A DNA stretch of 64,000 nt from NCBI GenBank assembly GCA_900544305.1, contig UQUV01000012.1, positions 6,666-70,665 on the forward strand, in the 5' to 3' direction. This stretch comes from an uncultured Porphyromonadaceae bacterium (lineage in GTDB: Bacteria; Bacteroidota; Bacteroidia; Bacteroidales; Muribaculaceae). Position 1 is the first letter of the stretch; each line of letters starts with the position of its first letter. Positions 18,773 to 27,732 of the stretch are shown here, piece after piece. The position numbers and the translations under genes are program-made. The notes below the pieces were generated by a model. It was not told the DNA's origin. It made no database searches and saw nothing but the letters and a program-made list of their open reading frames with translations.

Positions 18773-20020
18773 TTAATCTTCAAACTCAGCTTTCAGCACA
18801 TCAATTACATAGTCAACAGTACCTTCTTCGAGGTCTGCCTTGTCGATCAGCTGTTCGCGCGGCATGTTGAGTACGCTCTTGGCAGTCGTGCAGCCAATAT
18901 TCTTCAGCGCATCGATTACCCAGCCGTCGATTTCATCGCTAAATTCATCAAGATAGATATCGTCGCTGTCGTCAGTGAAACGGTATACATCAATTTCGTA
19001 GCCGGTCAGCATAGTGGCGAGCTTGATGTTCAAACCGCCCTTACCGATTGCCAACGAAACTTCTTCCGGACGCAACATTACTTCGGCATACTTTTCTTCT
19101 TCCTTGATGCGGATTGACGAAATCTTTGCCGGACTCAATGCACGCTCGATGAAGAGCTGCGGATTGGATGTATAGTTGATGACGTCGATATTTTCATTCT
19201 TCAATTCACGAACGATACCGTGGATACGCGAACCCTTCACGCCGACGCATGCGCCCACCGGGTCGATGCGGTCGTCGTACGACTCAACGGCGATTTTAGC
19301 TCTTTCACCCGGGATACGAGCAATGGCCTTGAGGAGAATCAGACCGTCGTGGATTTCCGGAACTTCCAGTTCGAAAAGGCGACGGAGGAATTCATTGCTT
19401 GTACGTGAAACGATGATTTTCGGGTTGTTGTTCGTGTTCTGCACTTCCTTGATGACAGCACGTACAGTTTCACCTTTACGATAGCGGTCAGACGGAATCT
19501 GCTCTTCTTTCGGAAGAATCAGCTCGTTGTGGTCGTCGTCGAGGATAAGCACCTCACGCTTCCAAATCTGGTAAACCTCACCAGTAACGAGTTCGCCTTC
19601 CATGGCCTTGAACTTGTTGTAAACGGCATCTTTCTGCAAGTCGAGAATCTTTGAAGCCAAAGTCTGACGAAGGGTAAGAATAGCGCGACGGCCGAATTTG
19701 GCAAACACGATTTCCTTAGTCACTTCTTCACCAATCGTACACTCAGGGTCAATTTCACGAGCTTCGGTCAAGCCAATCTGCATGCTCGGATTTTCCACTT
19801 CACCGTCAGCTACGACCTCCAGGTTTTGATAGATTTCACAGTCGCCCTTGTCCGGGTTCATAATTACAACGAAATTTTCGTCCGAACCGAACATCTTAGC
19901 CAGTACATTGCGGAATGATTCCTCAAGTACACTAATCATAGTTGTCTTGTCAATGTTTTTCAGTTCTTTAAACTCTGAAAAGCTGTCAACCATACTTATG
20001 GGTTCCTCTTTCTTTGCCAT
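18773..20020 (-). CDS. nusA: Transcription termination/antitermination factor
   Basis: The 415-residue NusA has an N-terminal RNA polymerase-binding domain, an S1 domain near residues 130-200 (GELVTGEVYQIWKREVLILD), and KH1 and KH2 domains (GACVGVKGSRIHGIVREL and IGKGGLNIKLATMLTGYEID). The C-terminal extension, with NIGCTTAKSVLNMPREQLI, is helix-hairpin-helix-like. It controls pausing and termination by binding polymerase and RNA. It lies 9 nt after rimP and about 100 nt before infB. Confidence 0.97.
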   Translation of the reverse strand: MAKKEEPISMVDSFSEFKELKNIDKTTMISVLEESFRNVLAKMFGSDENFVVIMNPDKGDCEIYQNLEVVADGEVENPSMQIGLTEAREIDPECTIGEEVTKEIVFAKFGRRAILTLRQTLASKILDLQKDAVYNKFKAMEGELVTGEVYQIWKREVLILDDDHNELILPKEEQIPSDRYRKGETVRAVIKEVQNTNNNPKIIVSRTSNEFLRRLFELEVPEIHDGLILLKAIARIPGERAKIAVESYDDRIDPVGACVGVKGSRIHGIVRELKNENIDVINYTSNPQLFIERALSPAKISSIRIKEEEKYAEVMLRPEEVSLAIGKGGLNIKLATMLTGYEIDVYRFTDDSDDIYLDEFSDEIDGWVIDALKNIGCTTAKSVLNMPREQLIDKADLEEGTVDYVIDVLKAEFED

Positions 20021-20028
20021 CGTATTAA

Positions 20029-20493
20029 TTAAAACTGTATTAAATATTTAGTGTATTTTATTTCATCATATTTGAACGGAAGTTCTTCTTCCACCACTAC
20101 CGGACGCTTGGCGCCTTCCGGCTTTACCTTCTTGCTGACGGCCAGCACAAAGCCTGCTTCGTCGGCGTTTGCCAGCGTGCCCTTCAGCTTTTTGCCGTCG
20201 GCAGTGAGCACTTCCACTTCGTTTCCGATATTCTTCACATATTGGCGCACGACCTTCAAAGGCGATGTCAGTCCGGCCGAGCCGATTTCCAGTTCATAGT
20301 CCTCCACATCACGGTCGAAATCATTTTCCACCAGGCGTGTCAGGCGGATGCATTCTTCAATGTCGACAGCCGTGTCGCTGTCAATCTCCACCACAATGCG
20401 GTTGTCTTTTCCGATTGTCACGTCAACGAGGAAAAGGTCGGTGTCCGCCATTCCTTTAGTCAACGTTTCTATCAAGGCACTTTTATCAATCAT
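20029..20493 (-). CDS. rimP: Ribosome maturation factor
   Basis: The 154-residue RimP assists 30S assembly. The N-terminal half carries the family motif DTAVDIEECIRLTRLVENDFD followed by ELEIGSAGLTSPLKVVRQY. The C-terminal SH3-like barrel is VEVLTADGKKLKGTLANADEAGFVL. It is the first gene of the rimP-nusA-infB operon. It has a consensus promoter at 20591-20621 and a leader of about 90 nt. Confidence 0.95.
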   Translation of the reverse strand: MIDKSALIETLTKGMADTDLFLVDVTIGKDNRIVVEIDSDTAVDIEECIRLTRLVENDFDRDVEDYELEIGSAGLTSPLKVVRQYVKNIGNEVEVLTADGKKLKGTLANADEAGFVLAVSKKVKPEGAKRPVVVEEELPFKYDEIKYTKYLIQF

Positions 20494-20529
20494 CTTTTCC
20501 TCCTTTTTTCTGATTTAGTGGTTAATAAA

Positions 20530-20580
20530 ACGCTATGTACCAATAAAAGAATGGAGAGAACTTCCGCCCCCTCCATTTCC
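20530..20580 (-). promoter_or_regulatory. Leader hairpin before rimP
   Basis: In the predicted leader, AATGGAG and CTCCATT (7 bp) enclose a GC-rich loop containing GGGGGCGG. It may stabilise the message or be a binding site. No known riboswitch is recognised. Confidence 0.4.
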
Positions 20581-20590
20581 ATTCCGTTTG

Positions 20591-20621
20591 CAAATATACT
20601 GATTTATCGCCGAATACGCAA
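20591..20621 (-). promoter_or_regulatory. Promoter of rimP-nusA-infB operon
   Basis: On the minus strand TTG (20621-20619), exactly 20 nt, then TATATTTG (20598-20591). This is an exact fit to the Bacteroidetes -33/-7 consensus. Confidence 0.75.
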
Positions 20622-20711
20622 CGCCTTAATTATATAGTGGTTTGCGCAGCTATTTTTATTAAGATTTTTTAATTACTGCACGCTATATTATAACACGATT
20701 TAAGAACCCTA

Positions 20712-21365
20712 TTATCCTTCTTTTTCGCCGAAAGCAAGGTCGCCTGCATCACCGAGACCGGGCACGATATATTTGTGCTCGTTAATCTCGTCGTCGATGG
20801 CTGCCACCCAAAGCGTAGTGCCGGCAGGGAATTTGTCACGAATGAATTCGATAGCCTGACGCGAAGCGATGACCGACACCAGATGTATCTTCGCCGGCGT
20901 TCCTTTTGTAAGCAAAGCTTCATAGGCAAGTTCCATCGAAGAACCGGTAGCAAGCATCGGGTCGCAGAGCACCAATGTCTTGCCCTCGATGAGCGGAGCG
21001 GCTATATATTCGATATGAATGCGGAAATCATCTTCGCTGATATACTTCCGATAGGCTGAAACAAAAGCGTTTTCAGCATGGTCGAAATAATTGTGCAGAC
21101 CCTGATGCAACGGAAGTCCGGCACGGAGAATCGTGGCAAGCACCAGCGTGTTCTTTACAGTATGGCTTTGTGCCGTTCCCAGGCAGGTCGTTGTCAGTTC
21201 GTCGTTGTAGTCAAGAGTCTTTGAAATTTCATAGGCTGCAATCTCGCCGATACGTTCGATGTTGCGGCGGAAGCGCATCATGTCTTTCTGGATATTCACG
21301 TCGCGAAGCTCCATCATATACTGATTGACGAGCGAGCGGCTTTCTGCAAAGTTTACGATTTTCAT
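20712..21365 (-). CDS. upp: Uracil phosphoribosyltransferase
   Basis: The 217-residue enzyme makes UMP from uracil and PRPP. TILRAGLPLHQGLHNYFDHA is the uracil PRTase core and DPMLATGSSMELAYEALLTKG is the PRPP-binding loop. VAAIDDEINEHKYIVPGLGDAGDLAFG is the diagnostic C-terminal uracil-binding segment. It overlaps ribF by 4 nt (ATGA), so it is translationally coupled as the last gene of HAD-ribF-upp. Confidence 0.96.
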   Translation of the reverse strand: MKIVNFAESRSLVNQYMMELRDVNIQKDMMRFRRNIERIGEIAAYEISKTLDYNDELTTTCLGTAQSHTVKNTLVLATILRAGLPLHQGLHNYFDHAENAFVSAYRKYISEDDFRIHIEYIAAPLIEGKTLVLCDPMLATGSSMELAYEALLTKGTPAKIHLVSVIASRQAIEFIRDKFPAGTTLWVAAIDDEINEHKYIVPGLGDAGDLAFGEKEG

Positions 21366-22291
21366 ATAAGAGTTGTTTTTAATATTTCCTGTATCTGCAT
21401 CTTGTCGGCGGCAAGCTGTGCCATCAGCTCGTCGAGCGACCCCATGCGCCGTTCGTCGCGGACATGCGCCACAAAGTCGACGGCTATTGCCGAACCATAA
21501 ATGTCGCGGTCGAAATCAAAGATGTTGACTTCAACCGAAACTTTCCCGCTGCCGTTGAAAGTGGGACGCACCCCGACATTGAGCATTCCGCCGTAAAGCG
21601 TTCCGTCGACATGCACACGGACGGCATATACGCCGTTTTTCGGCAAAAGCAGCGAACGGTCGGCAAGCGCAATGTTTGCCGTCGGATAACCCAGCTTGCG
21701 GCCGTTCTTAAATCCGCCCACGACGGTGCCTTCCAGACGATAAGGACGGGAAAGCATCTGCGCGGCCAACGCCACATCGCCGGCAGCCACCAGCCGACGG
21801 ATTACCGACGAGCTGACATGCCCCAACGGCGTGTCGAGCTCCGGAGTCTGCATCACCTCCACCCCCAGTTCACGGCCATAGTCCACATAGTCGGCAAACG
21901 TGTCGCTGCGGTTGTGACCGAAACGGTGGTCATAGCCCACCAGCAACAGGCGGACTCCGTAGGTATCGCGTATCAGACGGATGAATTCACGGGCAGAAAG
22001 TTCCGACAACTGCTTGTCGAAATCCAATACGATAGCGTAGTCGATTCCCGTTTCCGCCAGTGCCTCCAGTTTCGCCTCGGGTGTCATCAGCACCGGAAAA
22101 TCGACGTCCGGATGCAGCACAGCCTGCGGATGCCGGCGGAAGGTGATGGCAGCCGACGACAGTCCGCGCCGACCGGCCTCGCTCCGCAAAAAAGCAAGTA
22201 CCGAACGGTGTCCCACATGTACGCCGTCAAACATTCCGATGGTAGCAGCCACCGGAACCTGCAACCGTCCCCCCTGTGCTACGACATTCAT
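21362..22291 (-). CDS. ribF: Bifunctional riboflavin kinase / FAD synthetase
   Basis: The 309-residue protein makes FMN and then FAD. The N-terminal nucleotidyltransferase domain has GMFDGVHVGHRSVL (the HxGH-type site) and GYDHRFGHNRSDT. The C-terminal riboflavin kinase domain has GFKNGRKLGYPTANIALADR, then PKNGVYAVRV and NVGVRPTFNG. Its stop overlaps the upp start, and the HAD gene ends 15 nt upstream. Confidence 0.96.
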   Translation of the reverse strand: MNVVAQGGRLQVPVAATIGMFDGVHVGHRSVLAFLRSEAGRRGLSSAAITFRRHPQAVLHPDVDFPVLMTPEAKLEALAETGIDYAIVLDFDKQLSELSAREFIRLIRDTYGVRLLLVGYDHRFGHNRSDTFADYVDYGRELGVEVMQTPELDTPLGHVSSSVIRRLVAAGDVALAAQMLSRPYRLEGTVVGGFKNGRKLGYPTANIALADRSLLLPKNGVYAVRVHVDGTLYGGMLNVGVRPTFNGSGKVSVEVNIFDFDRDIYGSAIAVDFVAHVRDERRMGSLDELMAQLAADKMQIQEILKTTLI

Positions 22292-22306
22292 CCTCCAGGC
22301 CGGTTA

Positions 22307-22936
22307 TTATTTGAATGCTTCCATAAATTCAGTGCCGGGCTCTACCAGCCAGGTGCGGAAGCCCAAACGGGCAGCCGCCTCAAGATTAGCCTGCGAGTCG
22401 TCGAAAAACAAGGTTTCCTCCGCCTTTATGCCAAACTTGTCGAGCACGTTGTGGAAAATCTGCAGATCGGGTTTCGCACAGCCTTCCTCATAGGAAAGAC
22501 ACATTCCGTCGAAGTAGTCCTCCCTGTTCTTTCCGTCAATCTGAAAGTCGGTTTTGATTTTGCTGTCAAACATGATGGCGTTCGTGTTCGAAAGCATATA
22601 GATTTTATATTGTTTGCGCAAGGATTCAAGCGCGCACAGACGTTCTACGGGAATACCAAGAAGGAAACGGTTGAAAGCATCGTCCATTTCAGCGTCGCTC
22701 ACTTCGCAGCCGATGCGGCGGCGAATTTCCGCACGGAACTCGGCCGGCGTAATCTTTCCTTCTTCCAACTGCATGAACGGTCCGGTCTGGCAATAAAGTC
22801 CCAACATTTCATCGGCATCTTTCAGACCCAGCTGTTCCAGCGCTTCCACACAGTTTTCACGACGGAGATTCATAATCACCCCTCCCAAGTCAAAAAGGAG
22901 GTTGCGGACTCCGTCCAGATTCTTCACGTTTTCCAT
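22307..22936 (-). CDS. HAD-family hydrolase (YihX-like)
   Basis: The ATG at 22936 is preferred because the predicted transcript starts near 22949; a TTG 9 nt further upstream is also in frame. About 209 residues. HAD motif I is FDLGGVIM (residues 12-19), in which the second Asp is Gly as in the YihX branch. Motif II is YMLSNTNAIM and motif IV is LFFDDSQANLEAA. It is probably a phosphatase on a small phosphorylated metabolite. Leading the operon with ribF suggests FMN or a flavin intermediate, but this is inference. Confidence 0.85.
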   Translation of the reverse strand: MENVKNLDGVRNLLFDLGGVIMNLRRENCVEALEQLGLKDADEMLGLYCQTGPFMQLEEGKITPAEFRAEIRRRIGCEVSDAEMDDAFNRFLLGIPVERLCALESLRKQYKIYMLSNTNAIMFDSKIKTDFQIDGKNREDYFDGMCLSYEEGCAKPDLQIFHNVLDKFGIKAEETLFFDDSQANLEAAARLGFRTWLVEPGTEFMEAFK

Positions 22937-22955
22937 ACCAATCAAAATATTTCTG

Positions 22956-22987
22956 CAAAGTTAATTCAAGTGGGGGGAATAGCCAAA
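22956..22987 (-). promoter_or_regulatory. Promoter of the HAD-ribF-upp operon
   Basis: Minus strand TTTG (22987-22984), 20 nt, then TAACTTTG (22963-22956). This is an exact fit to the consensus, 20 nt before the start codon. Confidence 0.75.
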
Positions 22988-23076
22988 CAAGCAGATAAAA
23001 AACCGCCTGTATCCCCCGCCACAACCGCCATGCCGGCCGCAATTCCGCCGACAGAAAAGAAACAATCGGATAAACG

Positions 23077-23107
23077 TTGAAGATATATAATATTTTCGCT
23101 ACATTTG
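23077..23107 (+). promoter_or_regulatory. Promoter of the GH3-family gene
   Basis: TTG (23077-23079), 20 nt, then TACATTTG (23100-23107). The predicted leader is about 15 nt. It is divergent from the HAD-ribF-upp promoter. Confidence 0.75.
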
Positions 23108-23129
23108 CAATCACGTAACTGGACTCAAT

Positions 23130-24653
23130 ATGTTGACATTGACTTCTCTGCTTCGTCCCATATTCATGAAGCGGATAAAAGAAAGCGGTAACTTTGAAAA
23201 ATATGAAGACGAAATCCAGTTTGCCCAACTGAAAAAGCTGCTCAAAAGCGCAGCCGAAACGGAATACGGCAAACGGTACGGATTCAAACACATATATAAC
23301 TACAACGACTACCGCAGGCAAGTCCCGCTGGTACACTACGAAGACATTCGCGACTACGTGATGCGCATGCTCAAAGGCGAAAAGGACATTCTATGGCATG
23401 GAGTCGTGAAGAACTATGCGCAGTCGTCGGGCACATCCGACGGCAAAAGTAAATATATCCCCATCACTCAGGAGGGATTCCGTCATTGCCATTACCAAGG
23501 CACGTTCGACACCGTGGCACATTACTTGAAGTTGAATCCCAACAGCCGGGTGTTCGACGGCAAGGCTTTCATTCTCGGTGGCAGCTTTGCCAACGAAATC
23601 CATCCGGGCAACAACGTCAAGGTGGGCGACCTTTCGGCAAATTTGATTGACCGCATGAACCCGCTCGCCAATCTGGTGCGGATTCCGTCGAAACAGATTG
23701 CACTGTTGGAGGACTGGAGCGTCAAGCTCCCTGCACTTGCAGAAGCAAGCCTTAACCAGAACGTGACCAACATTTCCGGCGTTCCGTCATGGTTCCTCTC
23801 CGTAATCAAGGAAGTGCTTAAACGCAAGGGTGTCGACAACATCCACGACGTATGGCCGAATCTGGAAGTGTTTTTCCACGGCGGCATCAGCTTCCGTCCC
23901 TACCGCGAACAGTATAATGCCATCACGGATTGCAGCAAGATGCACTACCTCGAAACCTACAACGCTTCCGAGGGATTCTTCGCCGTCCAGACTTCGTGGG
24001 ACTCTCCGGGCATGATGCTCATCCCCGACTCCGGCATTTTCTATGAATTCATTCCGCTGTCGGAAACCGACAAGGAATACCCGGAAACTGTAGCCATCGA
24101 CGGCGTGGAAAAAGGCAAGACCTACGAACTGGTCATATCGTCGAGCAACGGCCTGTGGCGCTACCGTCTGGGCGACACCGTAAGAATCGAACAGACCAAC
24201 CCCGTGAAAATCACCATAGCCGGACGCACCAAGCATTTCATCAACGCTTTCGGCGAAGAGCTGATGGTGTATAATGCGGATGAAGCCTTGGAGCGTACGT
24301 TGAAAGAATGCGGCGGAGCCATCGCCAACTATACCGTTGCGCCAGTCTTCGCTACACGGACAAGCAAGGGACGGCACGAATGGCTCATTGAATTCGAGCA
24401 AATGCCCGACAACATGGAACAGTTTGCCGAAACGCTCGACCGCCATCTGAAGGAGGCCAACTCTGACTATGAGGCAAAGCGATTCCAAAACCTGTTTATC
24501 GACCGGCTGACCATCGTCACGGCACGTCACGGAATTTTCGACGAATGGCTCAAGAACCGAGGCGGAAAACTCGGCGGACAGAGAAAAATTCCCCGTCTGT
24601 CAAACGACCGCACCATCATGGAAGAACTTTTGAAACTTAACAACAAACAATAA
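23130..24653 (+). CDS. GH3-family acyl-adenylate-forming protein
   Basis: A 507-residue member of the GH3 family, named for plant auxin-amide synthetases. The ATP-binding loop is AQSSGTSDGKSKYIPIT near residue 92. YNASEGFFAVQ near residue 272 and YRLGDTVRIEQ then GRTKHFINAFGEELM complete the adenylation site. Plant members join amino acids to carboxylic acid hormones. Bacterial members are widespread in Bacteroidetes with no established substrate. It has its own promoter and is followed after 10 nt by the alkaline phosphatase gene, with which it may be co-transcribed. Confidence 0.85.
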   Translation: MLTLTSLLRPIFMKRIKESGNFEKYEDEIQFAQLKKLLKSAAETEYGKRYGFKHIYNYNDYRRQVPLVHYEDIRDYVMRMLKGEKDILWHGVVKNYAQSSGTSDGKSKYIPITQEGFRHCHYQGTFDTVAHYLKLNPNSRVFDGKAFILGGSFANEIHPGNNVKVGDLSANLIDRMNPLANLVRIPSKQIALLEDWSVKLPALAEASLNQNVTNISGVPSWFLSVIKEVLKRKGVDNIHDVWPNLEVFFHGGISFRPYREQYNAITDCSKMHYLETYNASEGFFAVQTSWDSPGMMLIPDSGIFYEFIPLSETDKEYPETVAIDGVEKGKTYELVISSSNGLWRYRLGDTVRIEQTNPVKITIAGRTKHFINAFGEELMVYNADEALERTLKECGGAIANYTVAPVFATRTSKGRHEWLIEFEQMPDNMEQFAETLDRHLKEANSDYEAKRFQNLFIDRLTIVTARHGIFDEWLKNRGGKLGGQRKIPRLSNDRTIMEELLKLNNKQ

Positions 24654-24663
24654 AAACAGACTT

Positions 24664-26037
24664 ATGAGAAAATCTCTTTTTTTACTGGTTGGAGCTTTCT
24701 GCCTCGCCCTTGCGGCAAACGCAACGCCGAAATACATCTTCATGTTCATCGGCGACGGCATGGGCATGGGACATGTGATGGCAACGGAAACCTACAACAG
24801 ACTCGTTCTTAACAACGACGAAAACATACTGATGATGCAGTTCCCTGTAGCGTCAATGGCAATGACCTACTCGGCCAACAGCCCGGTAACCGACTCTGCG
24901 GCCGCCGGCACTGCCCTTGCTACCGGCAACAAGACCAAGAACGGAATGATAGGCATGACGCCCGACTCTGTTGCCGTTACCAGCATTGCCACTGAACTGA
25001 AGGCACAAGGCTACGGTGTAGGACTCGTCACTTCAGTGGCATACGACGATGCAACACCTGCATCTTTCTATGCACACCAGACCAACCGAGGCATGTATGA
25101 AGAAATCAACGCCGACGGTGCAAAATGCGGCTTCAACTTCCTGGGCGGAGCCGGCACTCACGTTGCGGAAAAGAGCAAAGAAAAAGCCGAACAGGTGTTT
25201 GACAACTACCGCGCCAACGGATTCACCGTTGTCCACGGCTTGGATGCACTCAACAAAGCCAACGCCGGCGACAAGGTGCTGCTCACCAGCCATGCCCCTG
25301 TAACTCCGAACGAAATCGGCTATACCGTTGACAGCATCGCAGGTGCCCTGACACTACAACAGCTCACCACGGCTTGCCTCGACCATTTGAAAAAAGTATC
25401 GCCCGAGAAGTTTTTCATGATGGTGGAAGGCGGCAACATCGACCATGCCGCACACGGTAATGACGGCGGAGCTGTTGTAAAGGAAATCCTCAACTTCAAC
25501 AAATGTATCCGTGTGGCATACGACTTCTACCTTCAGCATCCGGAAGAAACGCTCATCGTCATCACTGCCGACCACGACACTGGCGGCATGACCGTAGGAG
25601 TGAACAACGGTCCGAAGAACATCACGTTGAAGGAAATGGACTGCCAGAAAATTTCAAAAGAACAGTTCAATGACTTCTGTTCGAAAAACGGCGACTTCAC
25701 TTGGGAACAAATGAAGGAAGCCATGAGCGACAAACTGGGCTTCTGGACTAAAATCGGCATCAACGAAGAAGAGGAAGCACGCATGAAAGAAAGCTACGAC
25801 CGCATGAAGGCTCACGACGACCGCACACAGAAGACACTTTACAAGGAATTCTGGAGTTTCACAGCCATCGTGTTCGACATTCTCAACCATAAATACGGCA
25901 TCGGCTTCACCACCACTTCCCACACAGGTAACCCGGTTCCGGTATTCGCCATCGGCGAAGGCAGCGAAGAATTCAAGGACCTCAACAACAATATCGAGAT
26001 TCCACAAAAAATCCGCGAGCTGACCGACCTCGACTAA
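24664..26037 (+). CDS. Alkaline phosphatase
   Basis: A 457-residue periplasmic phosphomonoesterase with a signal peptide ending near ANA-T. IGDGMGMGHVMATE is the first metal site. PVTDSAAAGTALATGNKTKNG has the catalytic serine after Asp (residues about 77-84). MVEGGNIDHAAHGND and TADHDTGGM supply zinc ligands, and SHTGNPVPVFAIGEGSEEF supplies the final His. It follows the GH3 gene by 10 nt and is ended by a strong terminator. No Pho box consensus is recognisable. Confidence 0.93.
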   Translation: MRKSLFLLVGAFCLALAANATPKYIFMFIGDGMGMGHVMATETYNRLVLNNDENILMMQFPVASMAMTYSANSPVTDSAAAGTALATGNKTKNGMIGMTPDSVAVTSIATELKAQGYGVGLVTSVAYDDATPASFYAHQTNRGMYEEINADGAKCGFNFLGGAGTHVAEKSKEKAEQVFDNYRANGFTVVHGLDALNKANAGDKVLLTSHAPVTPNEIGYTVDSIAGALTLQQLTTACLDHLKKVSPEKFFMMVEGGNIDHAAHGNDGGAVVKEILNFNKCIRVAYDFYLQHPEETLIVITADHDTGGMTVGVNNGPKNITLKEMDCQKISKEQFNDFCSKNGDFTWEQMKEAMSDKLGFWTKIGINEEEEARMKESYDRMKAHDDRTQKTLYKEFWSFTAIVFDILNHKYGIGFTTTSHTGNPVPVFAIGEGSEEFKDLNNNIEIPQKIRELTDLD

Positions 26038-26064
26038 TTTTCGACAAGAAAATATACTACAATG

Positions 26065-26099
26065 AGAAGGTGTGTCAAAAAGCACACCTTCTATTTTTT
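26065..26099 (+). terminator. Terminator after the alkaline phosphatase
   Basis: AGAAGGTGTG and CACACCTTCT form a perfect 10-bp stem with an 8-nt loop, followed by ATTTTTT. Confidence 0.95.
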
Positions 26100-26157
26100 A
26101 ATTAAAGAAGATTTCACACACAGAACATTATAATCAATATTCATCACTAAAAACACA

Positions 26158-26595
26158 ATGGAATTATCTGATTGGTTCAAAGGTTTTGAAAAAGGGATAA
26201 GCTGTCTGCCCCCAGAACAGCGAGCATCATTTTTCTCGGAATGTGGAAAGAACTGTGTAAAATGCGGAACTTTGCAAGTCTACCGAGAACTATACGCGAA
26301 AGCAAAGGGTAATTTGGACATTTTCTTTTCTGAAGCTAGTAAATTACCGGGGGTAAAAAGTGAAACCATTAAAGAAGGTACTGCCTATTATCTATATTTT
26401 ATGGAATGTACCTGCATGCTTCATCGGCAAGGCTATGTTTCTACTCCATTACTTTGTGAATGTTCCAAACAAAGCATTCTCCACGTCCTACATTCGTTAT
26501 GGAAAAATAAAACATTCCAAGTAACCATTTGTGAATCAATCTTACGAGGAAGCCAACATTGCAAAATGCGAATTGAGGCTAAAGATAGAAACTGA
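26158..26595 (+). CDS. Cysteine-rich cytosolic protein of unknown function
   Basis: The 145-residue protein has 10 cysteines, unusual for a cytosolic Bacteroidales protein without a signal peptide. Cys pairs occur in CGKNCVKCG (about residues 30-38), ECTCML, LCECSKQS and CESILRGSQHCKMRI. The last block, a Ser-Ile/Val helix followed by a basic strand ending in C-K-M-R-I, recalls V4R-like or amino-thiazoline-carboxylate-hydrolase-type proteins, but only loosely. It starts the AT-rich patch that also holds the toxin-antitoxin-like locus, which is on the other strand. Confidence 0.65.
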   Translation: MELSDWFKGFEKGISCLPPEQRASFFSECGKNCVKCGTLQVYRELYAKAKGNLDIFFSEASKLPGVKSETIKEGTAYYLYFMECTCMLHRQGYVSTPLLCECSKQSILHVLHSLWKNKTFQVTICESILRGSQHCKMRIEAKDRN

Positions 26596-26823
26596 CTAGT
26601 CTAATTTAATCTTCCCATACCTTAATTCCTCTTTCAGTATTTCATACACATAAGCCGAGCTTTCAATATGGAGTCCGGTTGCTTCATCTGAAAGTTTTGC
26701 AAAGGTTTCGGAGTTATAGAATTCTTTGAGAGCAGTTGGCAAGTCATACCCATTATCTTGCATTAGGTAAGTAATTATGTCTTTGGTTATACCCTCCACC
26801 AGATATTGCGTTCGCTTATTCAT
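26596..26823 (-). CDS. DUF3791-like small protein
   Basis: A 75-residue helical protein. ALKEFYNSETFAKLSDEATGLHIESSAYVYEILKEEL fits the general form of DUF3791 (a helix pair around a short hydrophobic hinge). It overlaps the DUF3990 gene by 4 nt (ATGA) and is the last of three coupled genes. The stop codon abuts the end of the convergent cysteine-rich gene. It may be part of the antitoxin side or a chaperone for the DUF3990 protein. Family assignment is from pattern only. Confidence 0.65.
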   Translation of the reverse strand: MNKRTQYLVEGITKDIITYLMQDNGYDLPTALKEFYNSETFAKLSDEATGLHIESSAYVYEILKEELRYGKIKLD

Positions 26824-27287
26824 ATTCTGCGTAAATATTTAATGGCTTCCGCCGAGTGAAACAAATATTGCGATGAAACCTTTTTGTATTTTAAGCCTTT
26901 CACGAGCATTTGCAAGTCAATGATGCCGTCATCAAAATTACGGAACAAAGTTGCAATGGTATCATCGGCAACCGGTCCAATCACGACATCAAAGTTATGT
27001 GTCGGTTGCATATTATGCCTGCTACGATTTGCCATAACGAACAAAGCCCACTCTTCATTCGGTTCTTCAAAGGTCTTTACCGAAAGAATACGCAATGCCG
27101 CTTCATCGAACTCAAACACAGTTACAGTTGGCTCTCCGCCATAGATGGCAGAAGTGCGTTTTGCCATCTGCTCCGCCTGTTCTTTAATTTCAGTCAGATA
27201 AAATCCTTGTCCGAAATCCTTGTAGGGTTTGCATTTTGACAAATCTATCCGTTCAATTACCATATTTGAACCATGATACAGCTTCAT
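26820..27287 (-). CDS. DUF3990 protein, ADP-ribosyltransferase-fold toxin candidate
   Basis: The 155-residue protein begins LYHGSNMVIERIDLSKCKPYKDFGQGFYLT-like sequence: a Tyr-His-Gly strand followed by a D-F-G-x-G-F-Y-L-T segment, as in DUF3990 (PF13151), which belongs to the ADP-ribosyltransferase fold clan. It overlaps the upstream XRE gene by 4 nt and the downstream DUF3791 gene by 4 nt. The arrangement regulator, ART-like protein, DUF3791 is that of a toxin-antitoxin-like module. The target and true toxicity are unknown. Confidence 0.75.
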   Translation of the reverse strand: MKLYHGSNMVIERIDLSKCKPYKDFGQGFYLTEIKEQAEQMAKRTSAIYGGEPTVTVFEFDEAALRILSVKTFEEPNEEWALFVMANRSRHNMQPTHNFDVVIGPVADDTIATLFRNFDDGIIDLQMLVKGLKYKKVSSQYLFHSAEAIKYLRRI

Positions 27288-27712
27288 TGAATACCCCCTC
27301 CATTATTCAGACAAACTTGTGTAAGATCCTGAACACTATCATCGAATGAAAGCAAATGTTCTGCATCATAATGCTCCGTAAGAAAATCAATGCCTTTGAA
27401 ACGTATCAAATAATTGTTTGCTTCCCGAACAGAAATATGATGAGCCCTCGCAAATTCACTGATAGCAGCAACAATATAAGCAATCATGTTCTTATCAATT
27501 GCCTGCTCATTCTGCAAGACAACGGAAGCCGACAAGCCTAGTGCATCAAGCACCTTTGTCACGGTTTTTATCGTAAGGCCCTTTCCACTTTCAACTTTAG
27601 ATATCTGAGCCTTACCGACACCCACCCGTTCGCCAAGTTCTTCTTGTGTCAGTCCTTTGCGAATACGTTCATTCCGAATCATTGAACCTATATTTTCAAT
27701 TCTATCCGTCAT
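27284..27712 (-). CDS. XRE-family regulator fused to a DUF3791-like domain
   Basis: The 142-residue protein has a helix-turn-helix at residues 8-62 (IRNERIRKGLTQEELGERVG, then AQISKVESGKG). The C-terminal half (about 75-135), with YIVAAISEFARAHHISVREANNYL and IDFLTEHYDAEHLLSFDD, matches the DUF3791 pattern, including its Y-D-x-x-H element. A fusion of DNA-binding and DUF3791 domains suggests an antitoxin that both represses the operon and binds the DUF3990 product. Palindromes at 27733-27777 overlap its promoter. Confidence 0.8.
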   Translation of the reverse strand: MTDRIENIGSMIRNERIRKGLTQEELGERVGVGKAQISKVESGKGLTIKTVTKVLDALGLSASVVLQNEQAIDKNMIAYIVAAISEFARAHHISVREANNYLIRFKGIDFLTEHYDAEHLLSFDDSVQDLTQVCLNNGGGIQ

Positions 27713-27732
27713 ACCATATATCTTTCTACATA

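Noticed and set aside
21464..23080. 538-codon ORF antisense to ribF and the HAD gene
   Set aside because: Both minus-strand genes are clear family members with promoter and coupling. The antisense frame has no family features.
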